Shown here: one piece after another, positions 22,261 through 33,485 of the stretch
Layout of the letters: every line of letters starts with the position of its first letter
How positions within the stretch are numbered: the first letter of the stretch is position 1
NCBI GenBank assembly: GCA_951802425.1
Contig: OX637800.1
Span: 2,976,001 to 3,040,000 of the forward strand
Source: Clavaria fumosa
Taxonomy: Eukaryota; Basidiomycota; Agaricomycetes; Agaricales; Clavariaceae
Length of the DNA stretch: 64,000 nt
Direction of reading: 5' to 3'
Position numbers and translations under genes: made by a program
Notes under the pieces: model-generated
Database searches by the model: none
Told to the model about the DNA's origin: nothing
Seen by the model: the letters and a program-made list of their open reading frames with translations, nothing else

Positions 22261-23007
22261 TGTTACGTCTATGTCGCGGAGGTCGGGCGGAGTAAAGTCC
22301 GGGCAGGAATGACAAAGTCCGGGCGTGTATGACAAAGTCCGGGCAGGAGTAACGAAGTCCGGGCGCGGTGGGGCGATCCGGAGTTTGGGCGGAGTTGGAC
22401 TTGGGTTCGGACGAGACTTGGCGAACGTATTGAAACGACGCCCTCTGCGGATCAGTGTCTCGGATTTCGGGAAGTCAAAGGAGACGGGTTTCGGGCTTTA
22501 GCGGAGTAGAATGCGAGTGGGCGAGGTTGATTATCAGACTGGCTAGACAAGGCGGTAATCTATGAGTACTTATACTAAAGTCCGGGGCGATGCTAGCGAC
22601 GGAGATAACTCCGGTACGACTACGGAATCTGTTCGTAGCTATGGAGAAATGTCCGGGAGTCAGGAGAAGATCTTTACAACGGGACTACGGGACGGAGACG
22701 GAATCTGATCGGGACAAACGTTAAACTACTAACTATGATTGTACGGATGTTTCCGGGAGTCCATCAATTGTCCGGGCGACGGGTCCGGGGCAGGACCAGT
22801 TCCTGGTTGCTCAAAGCAACAGCAACTAGTGCGGACATCAGTTGGTGGCCCTTCAGGCACACTTCCTGATCCTGCGCTACGTCGCGCAAGTAAAGTCCGG
22901 CGCTCTGGACATAAGTCCGAGAGCCCGGAGTTGAGAACGGGGGTCCGGAGACCGCCGGAGAAGGTCGGAGAAGGCCGGAGAATAGTCCGGTTGGCACGGG
23001 CGTGACA
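22261..23007 (-). repeat. 3' LTR of element C
   Basis: 747 bp. On the plus strand it starts TGTTACGTC and ends GGGCGTGACA. Near its left end, four short direct repeats of AAGTCCGGGC (22,296-22,365) are visible. The block AACGTATTGAAACGACGCCC is shared with the D LTR. Confidence 0.85.
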
Positions 23008-23022
23008 GTATCTCCCTCTTAG
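23008..23022 (-). promoter_or_regulatory. polypurine tract of element C
   Basis: The minus strand reads CTAAGAGGGAGATAC next to the LTR start TGTCACGCC. It closely resembles the tract of element A. Confidence 0.7.
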
Positions 23023-23217
23023 GGCCGAGCCCTCGAGGCCCTGGATCCGTTATCACCCCTGGACCGGATTGGGGCAACCGGATCAAGGCGATTGCGATCC
23101 GAGGACGGAAATGGGATCGGAGATTTCGTCGGAGTTCGAATTCCGTGGCCGGGTATATAATCCGGGGCATTAATCCACCACAGGTCCCCTCTCCTTAGAC
23201 CTGACCCACCACCAGGC

Positions 23218-24327
23218 ATGGCTGAAGAAGAAAACGGATATGAAGTACAACTCCAGAAACTCCAGGCGGAGATGGACGCGCTGAAGGCGAAGGCGCAGAG
23301 GGAGAAGGAGGCGGCGGAGCGGAAACGGGAGGAGGAGGAGGCGGAGACGAGGAGGAAGGAGGAAGAGGCGGGGAAGAGAGCGAAGGAGCGGAGGAAGGAG
23401 TTGGAGGTGGCGCGAGCCACGACGAAAATGGTGGCCAGCGTGGAGGAGTCGGTGCAGCTCCAGGAAGCGGCGGAGAATGCGCTGCGGGAGCAAAAGGAGG
23501 AGGAGGCGTGGAAAAGGCGCGCAGCGGAGATCGCGGAGGCCCAGGGGACCTCGGCCGGAGTAACGTGTGAGCGTTGCTCCCAGAAAAAATTAGTAAGTCC
23601 TCCTTTCGTCGCCGGAGATCGCGCTAAACTCCGGTCCAGGAATGCAAATGGACGGGGCCGGCGAGGACCCGGAGTTGCGACCAGTGTCGGGAGAAGCGGG
23701 TCGGGTGCGTGTGGCCGGGGAAGGCCAAGGGCAAGGGAAAGGGAAAGGACAAGGGAAAGCGAGTCGCGCGTCGGGGGACAAAGTCCGACGCCATGGTGGA
23801 GTCGGACTTGGATCGGAGGTCGGAGACGGAGGCGGAGGGCGAGCCGGAGGTGGAGGCGAGGCCGGCGAAAAAGCTCCGGGCCGAGGATTACGAGCCGGAG
23901 CTGGATCTCCAGTCCGCGAATTGGTTCCTCCGGGCCAGCGCAGAGAAGAACAACGAGATCCGGATGCACCGGAACTCGATGGTGAAGGGGCTGGAGAAGA
24001 TGACGAGGAGGCTGGAGGCGGCGATCGGGCAGGTGAGTCTTTTCCGGGGCTTCGTCGGAGTTCGGAACTGAACTCCGGCAGCTCGTCCCGGATTTCGTCG
24101 AGCACCTCAACATGAACAAGATGATCGCGGAGAGGGATCAACTTGCGCAGGATAACCGGATCCTGCGGAGGGTGCTGGAGCGACGAGATCCGGAGTTGGC
24201 CCGGGCGGTGGAGCAGGAGAGTGCGCACTCCCGTCGATCTTCGTTGGTGGGAGTGCAGCCGGAGACCGGAGATGCGGAGATGGAGGCGGAGGATGCGGAG
24301 GGGGAACCGGACTTGGGTCCGGTGTAA
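23218..24327 (+). CDS. antisense accessory protein of element C (coiled coil plus two CX2CX6C motifs), three exons
   Basis: Transcribed opposite to the element, between pol and the 3' LTR. Exons are 23,218-23,592, 23,640-24,032 and 24,082-24,327. Introns are 47 and 49 bp with donors GTAAGT and GTGAGT and CAG acceptors, all phase 0, giving 337 residues with no internal stop. Residues about 8-110 are a Glu/Lys/Arg coiled coil. Residues about 115-150 hold CERCSQKKLECKW and CDQCREKRVGCVW, two CX2CX6CxW units separated by TGPARTRS. A Gly/Lys-rich basic stretch (possible nuclear signal), an acidic segment and a second coiled coil with NRILRRVLERRD follow. The first intron splits the first Cys unit exactly as in element D. 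Each Cys unit resembles half of a fungal Zn2Cys6 cluster. The function is unknown. Intactness beside a broken pol suggests selection or recent activity. Confidence 0.78.
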
Positions 24328-24403
24328 ATTATCTTGTATATATATTTTTTTGCAATCAGATTTCCGTTGATCGGACTTCGTGTGAACTAAGTCCGAGTGG
24401 AGG

Positions 24404-27400
24404 CTAAACTCCGAGTGGTCCGGGTCTGTCAGGGTAAGCGGAGTGGAAGTCCGCGACAAGGTCCGGGGCGTGCTCAAGCTCCGTGGCGAGCAGCCAGGAG
24501 GTCTCTTCGTCGGTTCCTTCGTAACCTGTCCACCGGACCAGGTAGAGTAGCTTACAATTCTTCCTCCGGTTGTCGTACTTAGAATCCAAAATCTCCGTGA
24601 TCTCAAATTCCAGTTCTCCGTCGACAACTACGGGTTCCGGAGGGGGCTGGATCCGGTTCGGAATGGTGTTCGGTGTCGCTAATGCCAGCATTGACATGTG
24701 GAAGACCGGATGTACGGAGCGGAGGGTTTCCGGGAGTCGGAGCGTGAAGGAGCTTCGTCCGGCTTGAGCGATGATCTCGTAAGGTCCGAGCATTTTCTCG
24801 CTGAGCTTTTTGGACGGTCGGGTGGTGCGGAAGAATTCCGCCTTAACGAAAACTTTGTTTCCGACGCGGAAATCCGGGGCCGGAAGACGGTGCCGGTCAG
24901 CGGACTTTTGGTACCGTTGCTGCGCGGCAAGGATTTGTTGCCGGAGTTCCTGGTGGAGAGTTTCCAGGTCAGCGACATATGTCCGGGCACGGGAGGAGGT
25001 CATGTCCTGGTCGACGCGGATGGAGATGCTAGGGTGGTAACCCTTGTTAGCAAAGAACGGTGAAATTCCGGTCGTCTCGCTCGGAGCATTGTTGTAAGCG
25101 AACTCCGCGAGCGGGAGGAGTTCAGACCAATTGTCTTGCTGATAGTTACAGTAAGACCGGAGATACTGCTCCAGGGTCTGATTTAACCGTTCGGTTTGTC
25201 CGTCTGCCTCCGGGTGATGTCCGGACGTGAAATGGAGAGTCATGTCGAGCGCTTTCCCGAGGGAGCGGAAAAAGTGAGAAACGAATTCCGGTCCGCGATC
25301 GGAGGTTACGTGCGAGGGAACTCCGTGCTTGGAGAAAACGTGCTGGACGAAAAGTCCGGCAAGGTCCGTCGATGTAACTGTGTCGAAAGTCGGGGTGAAA
25401 ATTCCTTGCTTGGAAAAGCGGTCAACTACGACAAGGATGGAATTAAATCCGTCGGATTGCAGGAGGTGTTCAATAAAGTCCATGGAGATTGAATTCCATG
25501 GTAATTCCGGGACCGGGAGTTGGTGGAGGAGACCGTAAGGTCGGTGCCTTCGGGGCTTCGACCTGCCACAGTTAGTACAGGAGTTGCAATACTCCGAGAC
25601 AAAACTGCGAAGTCCGGGCCACGTATACTCCCTTCAGATCAAATCCAGGGTTTTGTTCTGTCCGAAATGTCCGGAGATCGGGTGATCGTGCCTGTACAGC
25701 AGGACACGGAGTCGGAGGTCGTTGGAGTCTGGAACATATATCCGGTCGTCCAGTCGCAGGAAGCCGGACGCATCTACAGTCCACCGGGGATTATCTCCGG
25801 TGCCCGAGAGAACTTTGTCCAGGCGTGTGCTTGCGACCGGATCATCGCGGAGCGAGTTCCGGATGTCCGTTCGGAGTTTTTCCTCGTCCATGACAAGGAC
25901 GGATCGGAGTGCGAGTCCTTCGAGGGAGGTTGCTCGGAGGGAGGTGGCCAGCTGTTCGGAGGTGAAAATCGGTCGGAGGTTCTGCGGATTTACGCTGGCG
26001 TAGCCACTATCTCCCTCTTTGGGGTAAACGTCCCATCGTCGGGTAAGAGTGTCGGGTTTTGTTCCAAGTTTTCCGGGGCGGAATCGGATAACCATGTTGA
26101 AACCGGAGAGGAATTCCGACCACCGGGCTTGTCTCCGAGACAAAGTCCGGGTAGTTCCGAAGTATTCCAGGTTCTTGTGGTCCGTAATAACGTGGACCGG
26201 AATAGCGGAACCTTCGAGGTAGTGACGCCACTCACCGAATGCCTCGAATATGGCCAGGAGTTCCTTGTCGTGGGTGTCGTAGTTCAACTCCGCGTCATGC
26301 AGTGTCCGGGAGTGAAAAGCGACCGGATGAATTTCTCCGGGTGGCGATTCCACGGAGAGTATCGCGGCGACCGCGTAGTCCGAAGCGTCTGTTTCCACAA
26401 TTATTGGGACGTCCGGGACGAAGTTCGCCAGTATCGGGGCCGAGGTAAAAGCCGTCTTGAGGGTTTCGAAGGCTTCCCGGCAGTCGGGGTTGAAGTTCCA
26501 GATAGTGGACTTCCGTGTGAGTCGGGTTAAAGGGACGATGATGTCGGAGTACCGGAAGACGAATCTCCGGTAGAAGTTGGCGAATCCGAGGAAGGATTGG
26601 ACGTCCTTCACTTTCCGGGGCTCCGGCCATTCCGTAATGGCTTTCACCTTCGCCGGGTCCCTCGCGAGTCCTTCCGGAGAGAGCAGGAAACCTAGGTACT
26701 CAACTCTTTCAGTATGGAAAAAGCATTTCCCTGCGTGAGCGAAAAGTCCGTTGGCGCGTAAGCGCCGGAATACTTCTCGGACATGCTCTACGTGCGTTTC
26801 CAGGTTGTCGGAGTATACCAGGATGTCGTCCAGATAGACGATCATGAATTTGTCCAGGAGGTCGGAAAACACATCGTTTACGAAGTGTTGGAATGCCGCA
26901 GGGGCGTTAGTAAGTCCGAAGGGCATAACGCACCATTCGAACGAACCGTACCGGGTCCGGAAGGCGGTTTTCCATTCGTCGCCTTCCGCGATCCGGACCA
27001 GATGGTACGCGTGCCGGAGATCGATTTTGGTGTAAACCTTCGCACTTCCGGCTACGTCCAGCAGATCGCGGGTCAGGGGAATCGGGTATCGGTCTTTGCG
27101 GGTAATCCGGTTCAGGGCTCGGAAGTCCACGCATAGCCGGAGACTTCCATCCTTTTTCCGGACGAATAAAACAGGAGCTCCATGGGAAGAGCTGGTCGGG
27201 CGGATAAATCCGATGCGGAGATGTTCATCGAGGAAATCCCGCAGTGTACGGAGCTCCGTCTGGGAGAGGGAATATATCGGCCCATGGGGCGGAGTTTTAC
27301 CTTCTTCCAGATTAATCCGGAGGTCGTATGGCCGATGCGGAGCTAGAGTGTCCGCTTTCGTCTTGCTGAACACATCAGCGAAGTCGTGGTATTCCTCCGG

Positions 27401-27565
27401 GACGGAGGACAGGTCCACCTGTTCGGTCGCGACGGAGCGGATGGTCGTTTCGTTACCAAAGTGGTGCAGCATGAAAGTCCGAGATCCCTTTGATTCGGAG
27501 ATCTTGGTAAATTCCACCGCGTTGACAAAACGAATCTCCGCGTGCCGTGGTGGTGATTTCGGAGG
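24404..27565 (-). pseudogene. element C Pol (RT-RNase H-integrase-chromodomain), 5' truncated, one in-frame TGA
   Basis: One frame from the palindrome junction (27,565) to 24,404, with a single TGA at 25,634-25,636. It begins after the protease. Reverse transcriptase shows LRLCVDFRALN, MPFGLTNAPAAFQ and YLDDILVYS (about 26,830). RNase H shows ETDASDYAV and YDTHDKELLAI. Integrase HHCC starts HPISGHFGQNKT. The stop follows TLDLI where the family almost always has Arg (LIRREYTWPG), so CGA to TGA is a secure inference. The core continues with MDFIEHL, TSDRGPEF and EADGQTERLNQ, and the C-terminus is a chromodomain (EFEITEILDSKY...VRWTGY). The frame meets the palindrome without a stop, so the truncation is structural. 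Confidence 0.9.
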
Positions 27566-27714
27566 CAGTAGTACTGAATGAAATAATTAACTAGACACAG
27601 CAGTTAGGTATAATTCATAGTGTACTCTTTGCAGCTACAGCTGGACAAGGAATCCTTATGGTCAGTCAACTTGTCAAGTTAACTTGTCAAAGGTAGTACA
27701 TGGGGGACTAGTAG

Positions 27715-29310
27715 ACTAGATACAGCTGACAGCTGTGGATCTAGTGGACTAGTTACAGCTACTAGGTGTGGACCTCGTGGACTAGTTGCAGGTGCTAGCT
27801 ATGGGTCTAGTGAACTAGTTACAGCTGCTAGCTGTGGGTCCAGTGGACTAGTTACAGCTACCAGTTGTGGATCTAGTGGACTAGGTACAGCAAGTAGGTG
27901 TAGGTCTAGTGGACTAGTTGCAGCTATTAGCTGTAGATGTAGTGAACTAGTTACAGCTAGTAGCTGTGGGCCTAGTGGACTAGTTGCAGCTACTAGCTGT
28001 GGGCCTAGTGGACTAGTTGCAGCTATTAGTTGTAGATGTAGTGAACTAGTTGCAGCTAGTAGGTGTAGGTCTAGTAGACTAGTTGCAGCTAGTAGCTGTG
28101 GACCTAGTGGACTAGTTACAGCTATTAGTTGTAGATGTAGTGAACTAGTTGCAGCTAGTAGGTGTAGGTCTAGTGGACTAGTTGCAGCTATTAGCTGTAG
28201 ATGTAGTGAACTAGTTACAGCTAGTAGCTGTGGGCCTAGTGGACTAGTTGCAGCTAGTAGCTGTGGGCCTAGTGGACTAGTTACAGCTACTAGCTGTGGG
28301 CCTAGTGGACTAGTTGCAGCTACTAGCTGTAGATCTAGTGAACTAGTTACAGCTATTAGTTGTAGATGTAGTGAACTAGTTGCAGCTAGTAGCTGTGGGC
28401 CTAGTGGACTAGCTGCAGCTACTAGCTGTGGGCCTAGTGGACTAGTTGCAGCTAGTAGGTGTAGGTCTAGTAGACTAGTTGCAGCTAGTAGTTGTGGACC
28501 TAGTGGACTAGTGGCAGCTACCAGCTGTTGGTCTAGCAGACTAGTTACAGCCATTAGCTGTGGATCTAGTGAACTAGTTGCAGCTGGTTGCTGTAGATCT
28601 AGTGAACTAGTTACAGCTATTAGTTGTAGATGTAGTGAACTAGTTGCAGCTAGTAGCTGTGGACCTAGTGGACTAGTTGCACCTACTAGCTGTGGGTCTA
28701 GTCAGTTACTAGCTGTAGATCTGGTGAATTAGTTACAGCTACTAGCTGTGGGTCTAGTGGACTAGTTACAGCTACTAGCTGTGGGCCTAGTGGACTAGTT
28801 GCAGCTACTAGCTGTAGATCTAGTGAACTAGTTACAGCTATTAGTTGTAGATGTAGTGAACTAGTTGCAGCTAGTAGCTGTGGGCCTAGTGGACTAGCTG
28901 CAGCTACTAGCTGTGGGCCTAGTGGACTAGTTGCAGCTAGTAGGTGTAGGTCTAGTAGACTAGTTGCAGCTAGTAGTTGTGGACCTAGTGGACTAGTGGC
29001 AGCTACCAGCTGTTGGTCTAGCAGACTAGTTACAGCCATTAGCTGTGGATCTAGTGAACTAGTTGCAGCTGGTTGCTGTAGATCTAGTGAACTAGTTACA
29101 GCTATTAGTTGTAGATGTAGTGAACTAGTTGCAGCTAGTAGCTGTGGACCTAGTGGACTAGTTGCACCTACTAGCTGTGGGTCTAGTCAGTTACTAGCTG
29201 TAGATCTGGTGAATTAGTTACAGCTACTAGCTGTGGATCTAGTGGACTAGTTGCAGCTAGTTGCTGTGGGTTGGTAGACTGGTTACAGCTATTAGCTGTG
29301 GATCTAGTCA
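27715..29310. repeat. 33-bp minisatellite, left arm of palindrome
   Basis: Tandem units of about 33 bp around GGACTAGTTGCAGCTAGTAG and CTGTGGGCCTA, with variant blocks. A 485-bp block (28,511-28,732 and surroundings) is repeated exactly at 28,996-29,217, a recent internal duplication that the other arm lacks. Each unit contains ACTAGT and AGCTAGTAGCT dyads. Confidence 0.9.
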
Positions 29311-29330
29311 GTCAATGATGTAGATTCCTT

Positions 29331-30860
29331 GCAATAAACTATTGTAATTACAATAGGTGGCCATTGTGAGAATGACTGAACAAACAATGGCAAACAAAAT
29401 ATGCCAAAAATAAACACAAAACTCGAAATTGAGCAGCCCTGTGCCTGGTCCCTCAGGTACAGGTTACCAATCAAGCATAGCTGCTTTTGGTAAGCTGCTA
29501 TGACTTTTTATACACCAGAAAATCGGCAAAAATCAGGAGATTCCAGATCCGGACACCCCACATTTGTATCTGCCTTGGTTCAGTGTCAATTTGCAAAATA
29601 CACAGAAAATATTCATTTTTCTACAGTTCTGCAGTACTCTGGCTTAAAAATGGATAGGAGAAGATACACACACCTACACACACTACCTGTGGACATATGG
29701 GGAGGGTGTGGATTAGTTTAACAACTCACCCACCATCTCTGTCACCTCCCTGGAATCCATTACTAGGAATTAGGGTGTTATTGGCCTGGGAGCATGGCTA
29801 TTTGTTATATTGCAAATTCCAGCCATCAGACTACACCTTATGACATCTAATACAATCATACAAAAGCCCATAATATTTGGTGCAGAATTACAGATTCCCC
29901 ATGTCTATTTTCCCAAAATTCTCAAAATCTCTCCCCAGATAGCCCCCTTTGTCAAATCACATATTCCTGTTAGCAAATAGTTGACAATGTATACATGAAG
30001 ACATGTTCAAAGTTTGGTGAAGTTAGGCCAAGTTCTCAAGAAGATAGCTCAGATTGAGTCTTTTGGAGGACAGTCAAGGTCTTCCTTATCCTTGCCTTCA
30101 TCTTTGCTCTCACTTTAGACTGTCCTCTAAAAGACACATTCTGGGCTATCTTCCTGAGAACTTGGCCTAACTTCACCAAACTTTGAACAAGTATTCATGC
30201 ATACCTTGTCAGCTATCAGACCACAGGAATATGTGATTTGACAAAGGGGACTGTCTGGGGAGAGATTTTGAGAATTTTGAGAAAATAGACATGGGGAATC
30301 TGTAATTCTGCACCAAATATTATGGGCTTTTGGATGATTGTATTAGATGTCATAAGGTGTAGTCTGATGGCTGGAATTTGCAATATAACAAATAGCCATG
30401 CTCCCAGGCCAATAACACCCTAATTCCTAGTAATGGATTCCAGGGAGGTGACAGAGATGGTGGGTGAGTTGTTAAACTAATCCACACCCTCCCCATATGT
30501 CCACAGGTAGTGTGTGTAGGTGTGTGTATCTTCTCCTATCCATTTTTAAGCCAGAGTACTGCAGAACTGTAGAAAAATGAATATTTTCTGTGTATTTTGC
30601 AAATTGACACTGAACCAAGGCAGATACAAATGTGGGGTGTCCGGATCTGGAATCTCCTGATTTTTGCCGATTTTTTGGTGTATAAAAAGTCATAGCAGCT
30701 TACCAAAAGCAGCTATGCTTGATTGGTAACCTGTACCTGAGGGACCAGGCACAGGGCTGCTCAATTTCGAGTTTTGTGTTTATTTTTGGCATATTTTGTT
30801 TGCCATTGTTTGTTCAGTCATTCTCACAATGGCCACCTATTGTAATTACAATAGTTTATT
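29331..30860. repeat. unique inner arms and centre of the palindrome
   Basis: The inner inverted repeats, about 29,320-30,074 and 30,118-30,870, are nearly exact reverse complements. The spacer is CT-rich. No long ORF is shared. The longest, 73 codons in each arm (29,500 plus and 30,693 minus), shows no known domain. This core has a shorter, diverged relative at 53,889-54,300. Confidence 0.8.
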
Positions 30861-30884
30861 GCAAGGAATCTACATCATTGACTG

Positions 30885-32870
30885 ACTAGATCCACAGCTA
30901 ATAGCTGTAACCAGTCTACCAACCCACAGCAACTAGCTGCAACTAGTCCACTAGATCCACAGCTAGTAGCTGTAACTAATTCACCAGATCTACAGCTAGT
31001 AACTGACTAGACCCACAGCTAGTAGGTGCAACTAGTCCACTAGGTCCACAGCTACTAGCTGCAACTAGTTCACTACATCTACAACTAATAGCTGTAACTA
31101 GTTCACTAGATCTACAGCAACCAGCTGCAACTAGTTCACTAGATCCACAGCTAATGGCTGTAACTAGTCCACTAGGCCCACAGCTAGTAGCTGCAACTGC
31201 AACTAGTCCATTAGGCCTACAGCTAGTAGCTGCAACTAGTCCACTAGGCCCACAGCTACTAGCTGTAACTAGTTCACTACATCTACAGCTAATAGCTGCA
31301 ACTAGTCCACTAGACCTACACCTACTAGCTGCAACTAGTTCACTACATCTACAATTAATAGCTGTAACTAGTTCACTACATCTACAGCTAGTAGCTGCAA
31401 CTAGTCCACTAGGTCCACAGCTACTAGCTGTAACTAGTTCACTACATCTACAGCTAATAGCTGCAACTAGTTCACTACATCTACAACTAATAGCTGTAAC
31501 TAGTTCACTACATCTACAGCTAGTAGCTGCAACTAGTCCACTAGGCCCACAGCTACTAGCTGTAACTAGTCCACTAGACCTACACCTACCAGCTGCAACT
31601 AGTTCACTACATCTACAACTAATAGCTGTAACTAGTTCACTACATCTACAGCTAATAGCTGCAACTAGTCCACTAGACCTACACCTACTAGCTGCAACTA
31701 GTTCACTATATCTACAACTAATAGCTGTAAGCTCACTAGATCTACAGCTAGTAGCTGCAACTAGTCCACTAGGTCCACAGCTACTAGCTGTAACTAGTCC
31801 ACTAGACCTATACCTACCAGCTGCAACTAGTTCACTACATCTACAACTAACAGCTGTAACTAGTTCACTACATCTACAGCTAATAGCTGCAACTAGTCCA
31901 CTAGACCTACACCTACTAGCTGCAACTAGTTCACTACATCTACAACTAATAGCTGTAACTAGTTCACTAGATCTACAGCTAGTAGCTGCAACTAGTTCAC
32001 TACATCTACAACTAATAGCTGTAACTAGTTCACTAGATCTACAGCTAGTAGCTGCAACTAGTCCACTAGGCCCACAGCTAGTAGCTGTAACTAGTCCACT
32101 AGGCCCACAGCTAGTAGCTGCAACTAGTCCACTAGGCCCACAGCTACTAGCTGTAACTAGTTCACTACATCTACAGCTAATAGCTGCAACTAGTCCACTA
32201 GACCTACAGCTACTAGCTGCAACTAGTTCACTACATCTACAACTAATAGCTGTAACTAGTTCACTAGATCTACAGGTAGTAGCTGCAACTAGTCCACTAG
32301 GTCCACAGCTAGTAGCTGCAACTAGTTCACTACATCTACAGCTAATAGCTGCAACTAGTCCACTAGACCTACACCTACTAGCTGCAACTAGTTCACTACA
32401 TCTACAACTAATAGCTGTAACTAGTTCACTAGATCTACAGCTAGTAGCTGCAACTAGTCCACTAGGTCCACAGCTACTAGCTGTAACTAGTTCACTACAT
32501 CTACAGCTAATAGCTGCAACTAGTCTACTAGACCTACACCTACTAGCTGCAACTAGTTCACTACATCTACAACTAATAGCTGCAACTAGTCCACTAGGCC
32601 CACAGCTAGTAGCTGCAACTAGTCCACTACATCTACAGCTAATAGCTGCAACTAGTCCACTAGACCTACACCTACTTGCTGTACCTAGTCCACTAGATCC
32701 ACAACTGGTAGCTGTAACTAGTCCACTGGACCCACAGCTAGCAGCTGTAACTAGTTCACTAGACCCATAGCTAGCACCTGCAACTAGTCCACCAGGTCCA
32801 CACCTAGTAGCTGTAACTAGTCCACTAGATCCACAGCTGTCAGCTGTATCTAGTCTACTAGTCCCCCATG
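30885..32870. repeat. 33-bp minisatellite, right arm of palindrome
   Basis: Reverse complement of the left-arm array with more units. Because the unit is 33 bp, one plus-strand frame stays open for 538 codons (31,154-32,770) as 11-residue repeats of the type TSPLGPQLVAA. I regard this as a by-product of the repeat and not as a proven gene. Confidence 0.85.
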
Positions 32871-33002
32871 TACTACCTTTGACAAGTTAACTTGACAAGT
32901 TGACTGACCATAAGGATTCCTTGTCCAGCTGTAGCTGCAAAGAGTACACTATGAATTATACCTAACTGCTGTGTCTAGTTAATTATTTCATTCAGTACTA
33001 CT

Positions 33003-33480
33003 GTTGTGCTAAGTCCCGACCAACTCCCGACCAACTCCTGACCAACTCCTGACCAACTCCTGACTTCCACCCGACACCCGGAATCTGTCCCGACAGCCCA
33101 CACCATCCGTCTGACCTCCGGAAATCATTGCGAACTCCGGAACTCCGTATCCCTCCTCCTTCCTGGCCTCCGTCTCCTCTACTTAGTCACTCGTTAAACC
33201 CGAACTCCATCCGAACTCCGTCTCCACCCTCCCATCCGTCCCTCACCTCGAATATGACAAAGTCCATCCTGGACATCTCGCCCGAGCACCGGACCCAAAG
33301 TCTCAAATCCTGTAACTCTGAAATATGGGACACCCAGGACTCAGTAAGGGCATCGTTTCAATATGTTCGCCAAAGTCCCACCCGAACCCCGAAGTCCAAC
33401 TCCGGACCTCCGGACCTCCCGGACCCGAAATCCAAACTCTGACTGGACTTCACCCTGACCCTCCGAGCATGCATGTAACA
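33003..33480 (+). repeat. 3' LTR of element D, terminal part
   Basis: Collinear with 10,421-10,899 of the 5' LTR from GTTGTGCTAAGTCCCG to the end ATGTAACA, with scattered, mostly C-to-T or G-to-A differences. It is followed by TCATT, the same five bases that precede the 5' LTR. Confidence 0.88.
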
Positions 33481-33485
33481 TCATT

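Larger units (their letters stand above)
22261..27565 (-). mobile_element. Ty3/gypsy chromovirus, element C (5' part lost at the palindrome)
   Basis: Minus-strand element. It has a 3' LTR (22,261-23,007), a polypurine tract, an antisense spliced accessory gene (23,218-24,327) and pol from reverse transcriptase to chromodomain (24,404-27,565). The protease, gag and 5' LTR that should follow to the right are replaced by the palindromic element at 27,566. LTR ends and one internal block are shared with element D, which has the same antisense gene but no pol. Confidence 0.87.
27566..33002. mobile_element. giant palindrome, foldback-like element with tandem-repeat arms
   Basis: The left end (CAGTAGTACTGAATGAAATA) is the exact reverse complement of the right end. 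The arms stay collinear inward: a unique 150-bp outer part, a long 33-bp minisatellite, and about 750 bp of unique inner sequence, meeting around a short spacer (30,075-30,117). The left arm is about 2.5 kb and the right about 2.9 kb; the difference lies in minisatellite copy number. The inner arms carry no transposase-like ORF. Long terminal inverted repeats built from tandem units are the hallmark of foldback elements. AGTACT flanks both ends (if the terminus is GAATG) and could be a 6-bp target duplication, but AGTACT is itself palindromic, so this is not decisive. The palindrome separates truncated C from the end of the D LTR. Confidence 0.85.
9704..33485 (+). mobile_element. outer LTR element D (no pol, LARD-like), 3' LTR split by nested insertions
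   Basis: The 5' LTR is 9,709-10,899 and the internal part is 10,900-15,699. The 3' LTR begins at 15,700, is broken at 15,937 and resumes at 33,003, ending at 33,480 with GTAACA like the 5' LTR. The 5-bp duplication TCATT stands at 9,704-9,708 and 33,481-33,485, and both outer flanks are the same kind of CpG-poor DNA. This shows that everything from 15,938 to 33,002 arrived in, or rearranged within, the D 3' LTR. About 480 bp of that LTR are missing. The internal region has no reverse transcriptase or integrase. Its only gene is an antisense accessory ORF next to the 3' LTR. D therefore looks non-autonomous, perhaps moved by a C-like element. Confidence 0.8.

Noticed and set aside
23019..24119. 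366-codon minus-strand ORF opposite the accessory gene of C
   Set aside because: It mirrors the Glu/Arg-rich coiled coil as Leu/Ser/Arg runs. Splice signals and homology support the plus strand.
27799..28554. 251-codon minus-strand ORF in the left palindrome arm
   Set aside because: Same 33-bp periodic frame as in the right arm; no evidence of coding.
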